A DNA stretch of 64,000 nucleotides from Planctomycetaceae bacterium (GTDB lineage Bacteria; Planctomycetota; Planctomycetia; Planctomycetales; Planctomycetaceae): NCBI GenBank assembly GCA_017795105.1, contig CP051247.1, forward strand, positions 3,152,001 to 3,216,000, written 5' to 3'. Below, piece by piece: positions 59,304-64,000 of the stretch (positions are counted from its first letter, which is position 1; each line of letters opens with the position of its first letter). Made by a program: the position numbers and the translations under genes. The notes under the pieces are model-generated. The model worked only from the letters and a program-made list of their open reading frames with translations. It made no database searches and was not told where the DNA came from.

Positions 59304-61739
59304 ATGGTTCATCTCTCTCACGTTTTGTTCTCCGCTCTGCTTTCGCTGTCGGTCCTCTCAGGAATTGCGACAGCGGACGAGCCGATCGATTTCTCGCACC
59401 AGATCGTGCCGATTCTGAAGGCTCACTGCGTCGAATGTCACGGCGGCAGTCAGGCAAAAGGGGGCTTCTCGCTGAACACGCGGGCGCTGTTCCTCGAAAA
59501 CGCAGCGGCCATTCCCAAAGATCCTGAGAGCAGCGACTTCTACCTGCGGATGCTCTCCGAAGACGACGACCTGATGATGCCTCCGTCCGACAAGCCTCGT
59601 GTGTCGCAGGAATCGCTGGAGCTGATTCGCCGGTGGATCGCCGCAGGCCTGCCGTGGGAGCCGGGATTCACCTTCGCGGAATCGACGTACGAGCCGCCGC
59701 TGCTGCCGCGGCATCCGGAAATTCCCGCAGCGCATGCGGGGCGAACGCATCCGATTGATCGCTTTATTGATGCCTGGCTGCTCGAACGGGATCTGCCGAT
59801 TCCTGAGCCGATCGATGATGAAACGTTTCTCCGCCGCAGCTCTCTCGACCTCATCGGTCTTCTTCCGACACCTGGGGAACGGGACGAGTTTCTGGCCGAC
59901 TCGAATCCTGATAAGCGGGCCCGCTGGATTGAGCGTCTGCTCGACCGTCGGATCGACTATGCCGATCATTGGATGACCTTCTGGAACGACCTGCTGCGAA
60001 ACGACTACACCGGGACGGGATTCATCACCGGCGGGCGGAAGCAGATCAGCACCTGGCTCTACACGGCTCTGCTCGAAAACCGACCGTACGATGAGTTCGT
60101 TCGCGACCTGATTGCTCCGAAGACCGGCGAGAGTCGCGGGTTTATTGATGGCATCAAATGGCGGGGCGAAGTGAGCGCCGGGCAAACGCTGGAGATTCAG
60201 TTTTCGCAAAGCATTTCGCAATCGTTTCTCGGCATCAACATGAAGTGTGCCTCGTGTCACGACAGCTTCATCGATCGCTGGACGCTGAAAGAGGCCTACA
60301 GTCTGGCCGCGATTTACGCCGAGGCTCCGCTCGAAATCCACCGCTGCGACAAGCCGACCGGCGAGCAGGCGACCGCGGGGTGGATCTTCCCCGAACTCGG
60401 CTCGCTCGATGCTTCGTTGCCGCGCGAGCAGCGGCTCGAACAACTCTCGAAACTGATGACCGATCCCCGCAATGGACGCTTCACGCGAACCATCGTCAAT
60501 CGGCTCTGGCATCAACTCATGGGACGCGGACTCGTGCATCCCGTCGATGCGATGCAGACCGAGCCGTGGCATGAAGATCTGCTCGACTATCTGGCGAACT
60601 ATCTGGTCGAGCACGACTACGATCTCAAGCAACTGTTGCGGCACATCGCCACCTCGCAGGCGTATCAGTCTCAGGCAGAGGTGATTGAGACGGGTGAAGA
60701 GGGCGAATACGTCTATCGCGGGCCGAGGGCGCGGCGGTTGACTGCAGAGCAGTTTCTGGATGCCGTCTGGCAGCTGACCGAGGCGACGCCGGCGAGCTTC
60801 GATGCTCCGGTGCTGCGGTCGGCGGTCTCGGCTGAAGATCGGGAACAGGTCACCCTGCAGGGGAAATGGATCTGGGGAGCTTCCGCGAAAGAGGGAGCCG
60901 TGCCTCCGGCGGGGGAGACGATCATGCTGCGGAAGACCTTTCAGCTTGAAGCTGTGCCCCGACAGGCAATTGCGGCTGTGACGTGTGACAACTCGGCAAT
61001 TATCTACGTGAATGGACGCGAGGTGAGCCGCGTCGATAACTGGACGCAGCCGGCGGCCATTCTGTTCGAGTCGAATCTCAAGCAGGGGCGAAACGATATT
61101 GTGGTTCGCGCGACCAATGCCGGGAACAGCCCCAACGCGGCTGGTCTCTACTTCGAAGCCCGTCTGATACACGGAGGCGATCAGGAAATCGCCATCGTGA
61201 GCGATGAGAGCTGGCAATGGAATCCGCAGCTCAATCAGCCGCGAGAAGGGCGCATGGGCGGCCTGCCGGGGAAATTCGAAGCGGCGGTTGTTGTACCGGC
61301 TTTGAGTGTCTGGACCGAGCAGACCCGCGATCCGATCCGCAATGTCCTCGCGGCTGCTGGAGAAGGCTCCGGGGTTCTGCGGGCGCGAGCTTCACTGCTC
61401 AACAACAACGCTCTGATGACAGCCCTGGGCCGACCGAATCGCGATCAGATCGTGACCTCCCGTCCACAGGAGTTGACGACCCTCGAGGCAATCAACCTGG
61501 CCAACGGCGAACAGCTGATGCAGGCTCTGGAAAAGGGGGCCCGCCGATTGCAGAGCCGCTTTGCGGGGCAGCCGGAACAGCTGATCGAGCACACGTATCA
61601 GTTCGCCCTGTCCCGCCAGCCGACGGCTGCCGAACGAGACCTGCTCCTCAATGCAACAGGTCCTGAACCAACCGTGGAGTCGATTCAGGACCTGTTGTGG
61701 ATTTTGTGTCTGTCCCCGGAGTTCGTTTACGTCCGGTAG
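59304..61739 (+). CDS. PSCyt1/DUF1549/DUF1553 protein with inserted beta-sandwich
   Basis: 811 residues from ATG 59304, signal peptide VLFSALLSLSVLSGIATA. The PSCyt1 haem site is CVECH and the DUF1549 second haem-like site CASCHDSFIDRW. PSD1 parts: NRLWHQLMGRGLVHPVDAMQ, ATSQAYQSQAEV. Within the PSD1 half (nt 60850-61240) is an extra domain, GKWIWGASAKEGAVPPAGE..., with AAVTCDNSAIIYVNGREVSRV and NDIVVRATNAGNSPNAAGLYFEARL. This is the form of a galactose-binding or rhamnosidase-N beta-sandwich. Unlike the gene at 48207 it has no DUF1501 partner beside it. Likely an exported sugar-binding electron-transfer protein; function inferred. Confidence 0.85.
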   Translation: MVHLSHVLFSALLSLSVLSGIATADEPIDFSHQIVPILKAHCVECHGGSQAKGGFSLNTRALFLENAAAIPKDPESSDFYLRMLSEDDDLMMPPSDKPRVSQESLELIRRWIAAGLPWEPGFTFAESTYEPPLLPRHPEIPAAHAGRTHPIDRFIDAWLLERDLPIPEPIDDETFLRRSSLDLIGLLPTPGERDEFLADSNPDKRARWIERLLDRRIDYADHWMTFWNDLLRNDYTGTGFITGGRKQISTWLYTALLENRPYDEFVRDLIAPKTGESRGFIDGIKWRGEVSAGQTLEIQFSQSISQSFLGINMKCASCHDSFIDRWTLKEAYSLAAIYAEAPLEIHRCDKPTGEQATAGWIFPELGSLDASLPREQRLEQLSKLMTDPRNGRFTRTIVNRLWHQLMGRGLVHPVDAMQTEPWHEDLLDYLANYLVEHDYDLKQLLRHIATSQAYQSQAEVIETGEEGEYVYRGPRARRLTAEQFLDAVWQLTEATPASFDAPVLRSAVSAEDREQVTLQGKWIWGASAKEGAVPPAGETIMLRKTFQLEAVPRQAIAAVTCDNSAIIYVNGREVSRVDNWTQPAAILFESNLKQGRNDIVVRATNAGNSPNAAGLYFEARLIHGGDQEIAIVSDESWQWNPQLNQPREGRMGGLPGKFEAAVVVPALSVWTEQTRDPIRNVLAAAGEGSGVLRARASLLNNNALMTALGRPNRDQIVTSRPQELTTLEAINLANGEQLMQALEKGARRLQSRFAGQPEQLIEHTYQFALSRQPTAAERDLLLNATGPEPTVESIQDLLWILCLSPEFVYVR

Positions 61740-61753
61740 ATCAGCTCCGTCGT

Positions 61754-62164
61754 TTAGGGATAGCTGAGATTGATCTCGTTACTCCCCGCGGTGACATCGG
61801 CCTGTTTCTCGATGTTGGCGTAATCTCTTGGAACATTCCCCTCTGGTGGAGTCATGGGAGCGTTCGGGTCATTGACATCAAAGTCGACCTTTCCGGCAAC
61901 AAACACGTTGTGCTTGCCAATAATCGCCCCGGGCTCGGTCGTGTTGTACATCAGTTTATAATTGCCATTCGAGTCGGTCACTCCTGTCGAGGCACGTCCA
62001 CCTTCTACCGGGGAGAACGTCACCGCAACATCGGGAAGGGCTTTGCCGTCGATCGTAATCGTACCGGTGACCTGACCAAGCTCAGGAGTATCATTCGCTC
62101 CTCCTCCGCAGCCGAGTGCGAAGATAAGGGTGAGCAATCCGAAATAACGCTTTGTACCTTCCAC
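61754..62164 (-). CDS. Transthyretin/carboxypeptidase-regulatory-like lipoprotein 2
   Basis: 136 residues from GTG 62164, which follows AGAGGA; it starts VEGTKRYFGLLTLIFALGCGGG with lipobox FALGC. The beta-sandwich has VTGTITIDGKALPDVAVTFSP and TDSNGNYKLMYN. It has the same form and size as the lipoprotein at 1330 and the same place, downstream of a DUF1559 gene with a stem-loop between. Function unknown. Confidence 0.82.
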   Translation of the reverse strand: MEGTKRYFGLLTLIFALGCGGGANDTPELGQVTGTITIDGKALPDVAVTFSPVEGGRASTGVTDSNGNYKLMYNTTEPGAIIGKHNVFVAGKVDFDVNDPNAPMTPPEGNVPRDYANIEKQADVTAGSNEINLSYP

Positions 62165-62216
62165 AGATGATCCTCTTAGAAAATGAATTTGCACCAAAGT
62201 CGGGGCAGTTGATCGC

Positions 62217-62251
62217 AAAAGGTGAGATCGCAGCGAGACGACCTCACCTTT
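62217..62251 (-). terminator. Stem-loop between DUF1559 gene and lipoprotein gene
   Basis: AAAAGGTGAG and CTCACCTTT arms with a 14-16 base loop. On the minus strand it ends CTCACCTTTT. Placed like the stem at 1834-1859; probably a partial terminator. Confidence 0.65.
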
Positions 62252-62268
62252 ACCGAATCTGAGAAGGC

Positions 62269-63333
62269 TTAAAATTCTCCAAGAACTCCACCGTCGTCGC
62301 GAGAACAGAGCCGTTCGTACGTGCTGTCCGGGGCTTCTGTCCCACCGGTATGTCGATTGTCGGCGTCGATGTTCTCCGAAATGAACCTGACGCTTCCGTC
62401 AGCAAGAACGAATTGAGCACCTCCAGCGTGTCGACTGGAAAAGCCCTTATTACACTCATTGGTACTCGCATTCAGGAACGACGTTGTCGATCCGAGAACA
62501 GGATGAATGTTTGATTGCTCGTTGTTGATGTTCGTACCAAACACAACGGCTGCACGGCAGGTGAAGTTTCCGCCCGACGGATTCGGCAGATCCCACGCAC
62601 GCTCACCGACCATCATCGTATTACTCGTGCCATCGGTGATGTCGCGCATCTTTGTGCTTGAATTACGCCAGAATAGGCCATTAGCACCGACGCCGTTATT
62701 CCCCCACTGACTCATCTCTTGATACCCGGGACCCGTGTTCCACGCACAGCAGTTCGGGTTGGGCGCTTGACTGTGCCAGCGTCGGCTGGAGTTTGAAGCA
62801 ACGTAGTTCGACGTGGCGACGGACCGCCCCGTTCCAGTTGCATCTGTGAGCTGCTTAGACGAGTTCACTTGAGGAGCGGTGTCTGAAGGACAACGGTAGA
62901 CCGAGATCGTTTGTTGCATCGCGCTTAAGCGATCTTGAGGACCACCCTGCTGCAATGCATTCTTGAGACGAATATTTCCCACCTGAAGGGTGTCGAACAA
63001 CGCGGGCTGTTCGATGTAGGGCAGGAGAAATGCACCCCACCCCCAAGAAACCCGCTCAGCTGCGATCGCGGAAGAATAGTCGGAACTGTTACCGATTGGT
63101 CCGTCGAGCTGGTTGATGTACCCAGCCGGAAACACGCCGTAAGTATCGTGGTAGTTGTGCATTGCGAGTCCAATCTGCTTGAGATTGTTCTTACAACTGC
63201 TACGGCGAGCCGCTTCGCGAGCCTGCTGAACGGCTGGCAAGAGCAGCGCCACCAGAATCGCGATGATCGCGATGACGACGAGTAGTTCGATCAATGTGAA
63301 CGCGGTGCGTCGCGCTCGTAGAGACGTCAACAT
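62269..63333 (-). CDS. DUF1559 domain protein with prepilin-like N-terminus
   Basis: 354 residues from ATG 63333, preceded by GGGGGT. MLTSLRARRTAFTLIELLVVIA is a prepilin-type signal. It then has the DUF1559 core REAARRSSCKNNLKQIGLAMHN and YHDTYGVFPAG, and the C-terminal HAGGAQFVLADG (H-x9-DG) and close VLGEF. Closest in pattern to the gene at 1891. It precedes the second lipoprotein gene. A LacI/PurR-type palindrome lies about 180 bp upstream. Confidence 0.92.
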   Translation of the reverse strand: MLTSLRARRTAFTLIELLVVIAIIAILVALLLPAVQQAREAARRSSCKNNLKQIGLAMHNYHDTYGVFPAGYINQLDGPIGNSSDYSSAIAAERVSWGWGAFLLPYIEQPALFDTLQVGNIRLKNALQQGGPQDRLSAMQQTISVYRCPSDTAPQVNSSKQLTDATGTGRSVATSNYVASNSSRRWHSQAPNPNCCAWNTGPGYQEMSQWGNNGVGANGLFWRNSSTKMRDITDGTSNTMMVGERAWDLPNPSGGNFTCRAAVVFGTNINNEQSNIHPVLGSTTSFLNASTNECNKGFSSRHAGGAQFVLADGSVRFISENIDADNRHTGGTEAPDSTYERLCSRDDGGVLGEF

Positions 63334-63658
63334 GATGTTACCCCCAGGATAAGAGAAAAAACCTGTTGTCGGCAGATACGCCGGCAGAAATATGCGTCGA
63401 AACGCCAATGAGCCAGCTCGATTCGCTGGCCCAATTTCTAACATCAAGAAATGTTAGTATGTGTATGCAGAGTCGGCTCTGCAATCGACGAAGTTGTGTT
63501 TTTTTGTAGGCAAACGCAAACGTTTGCGTTTTCACCAGTTCGTTCACCAAACACTCGCACACACGGTAGTACAGAATGACTATGGCCATGTGAACACTAT
63601 GCGTGCTCACATGGTCACTTAAAAGCATTGGCGAACAATCCGGCGAGGGCGGGCAGAA
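63334..63658. other. Upstream region of DUF1559 with three inverted repeats
   Basis: 325 bp without a gene. It contains CTAACAT-N6-ATGTTAG (63438-63457), the 20-base palindrome at 63512-63531 and the stem CCATGTGA-N13-TCACATGG (63586-63614). The last may terminate the partial gene ending at 63659. Confidence 0.6.
63512..63531. promoter_or_regulatory. LacI/PurR-type operator palindrome
   Basis: AAACGCAAACGTTTGCGTTT is a perfect palindrome with no spacer. Its inner 16 bases, ACGCAAACGTTTGCGT, equal the E. coli PurR consensus, and the central CG with A/T flanks is the LacI-family mark. It lies 179 bp upstream of the DUF1559 start. The regulator is not in this window. Confidence 0.6.
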
Positions 63659-64000
63659 TCAGTTCAGCAGGGTCGCCTGTCCCTGGGAGCCGGGGACTTC
63701 GACCAGTTCGGCTCGGATCGGGGCATTCTTGCGGGCCCCCGGATCGGCGGCGATGGTGACCCGGTGTTTCCCGGCTGGCAGATTCGGGTTCAGATCCGGT
63801 TTCACGTCGACCTCTTTGTCATCGATCCAGATTCGCAGGCCGGTTGGATTCTCGATTTTGAGACCGATGACGCCCGGCTGAATCACATCGAGTTCAAAGC
63901 GGGCGATCGACAGCGTCGCCCCATCAATGTTCCGCATCTTGGCGAGCGGCTGCAGACGCAAACCGCCATCGACATGGCTGTAATCGGTCGTCCACGACAG
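63659..64000 (-). CDS. C-terminal part of an unidentified protein (truncated by the window)
   Basis: The minus frame is open to the window end (114 codons) with no reliable start inside. The visible part, LSWTTDYSHVDGGLRLQPL..., then GATLSIARFELDVIQPGVIGLKIENPTGLRIWIDDKEVD and LPAGKHRVTIAADPG, is a beta-rich C-terminal domain. I cannot name the family; planctomycete exported dehydrogenase or PVC-type haem proteins often end in such a domain. The gene lies upstream of DUF1559 on the same strand. Confidence 0.6.
   Translation of the reverse strand: MSWTTDYSHVDGGLRLQPLAKMRNIDGATLSIARFELDVIQPGVIGLKIENPTGLRIWIDDKEVDVKPDLNPNLPAGKHRVTIAADPGARKNAPIRAELVEVPGSQGQATLLN

Noticed and set aside
59358..61217. 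619-codon minus frame
   Set aside because: Antisense to the PSCyt1/PSD1 gene with its CxxCH motifs; no family resemblance.

Overview
The window looks like chromosomal DNA of a planctomycete (order Planctomycetales, probably a Planctomycetaceae relative; the genus is not resolved). This rests on protein families that are expanded mainly in that phylum. There are three DUF1559 proteins with prepilin-like N-termini, two PSCyt1/PSCyt2/PSD1 (DUF1549/DUF1553) cytochrome proteins, one with its DUF1501 partner, a DUF1080 protein, a large surface protein with the LEPR-XLL-like N-terminal motif, two 100-residue pilin-like proteins and a planctomycete-type Ser/Thr kinase. Genes are GC-rich, with dense false open frames on the opposite strand. 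No prophage, transposase, CRISPR array or rRNA was seen; most of the window is ordinary chromosome.

Layout. 0.2-5.6 kb: DUF1080 protein, a lipoprotein/DUF1559 pair, a secreted NlpC/P60-like protein and a lone DUF1559. 5.8-9.7 kb: translation factors, with epmB divergent from efp, then a small membrane protein and miaB. 9.7-14.1 kb: amidohydrolase, double GNAT, a Cys-pair anti-sigma-like protein overlapping a beta-lactamase-fold hydrolase, and metW. 14.3-16.4 kb: a MotA/TolQ/ExbB-like channel gene, a coiled-coil ExbD/TolR-like gene and a third envelope gene. 16.7-26 kb: hpnE, a translationally coupled GH63-like hydrolase/GT4 pair, SpoIIE phosphatase, DJ-1/PfpI protein, Ser/Thr kinase, helix-hairpin-helix protein and rpsN.

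26-42 kb is dominated by two very large exported proteins. One is a beta-helix/FG-GAP protein of about 1300 residues. The other has about 2300 residues and appears to combine an inverse-autotransporter-like barrel, beta-helix rungs and an embedded leishmanolysin-type zinc protease. Between them lie a histidine phosphatase, a helix-turn-helix/degenerate-receiver protein, a gene-poor kilobase and a ceramidase-like protein. 42-48 kb: paired pilin-like genes, tRNA-Gly, tig, thrS and a membrane protein. 48-53 kb: PSCyt1/PSD1 plus DUF1501, flanked by repeat DNA. 53-59 kb: an RND efflux pump with its adaptor, divergent from thiL. 59-62 kb: a second PSCyt1/PSD1 protein with an inserted beta-sandwich. 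62-64 kb: a second lipoprotein/DUF1559 pair and the C-terminal end of a gene that runs off the window.

The non-coding DNA carries at least two families of about 155-bp inverted-repeat (REPIN/MITE-like) elements, one of them in a 2.5-unit tandem array, several smaller hairpin families, and a perfect 20-bp palindrome identical in core to a PurR/LacI-type operator upstream of the last DUF1559 gene. The strongest candidates for follow-up are the barrel/beta-helix/protease protein, the three-gene channel operon, the repeat families and the LacI-type operator.
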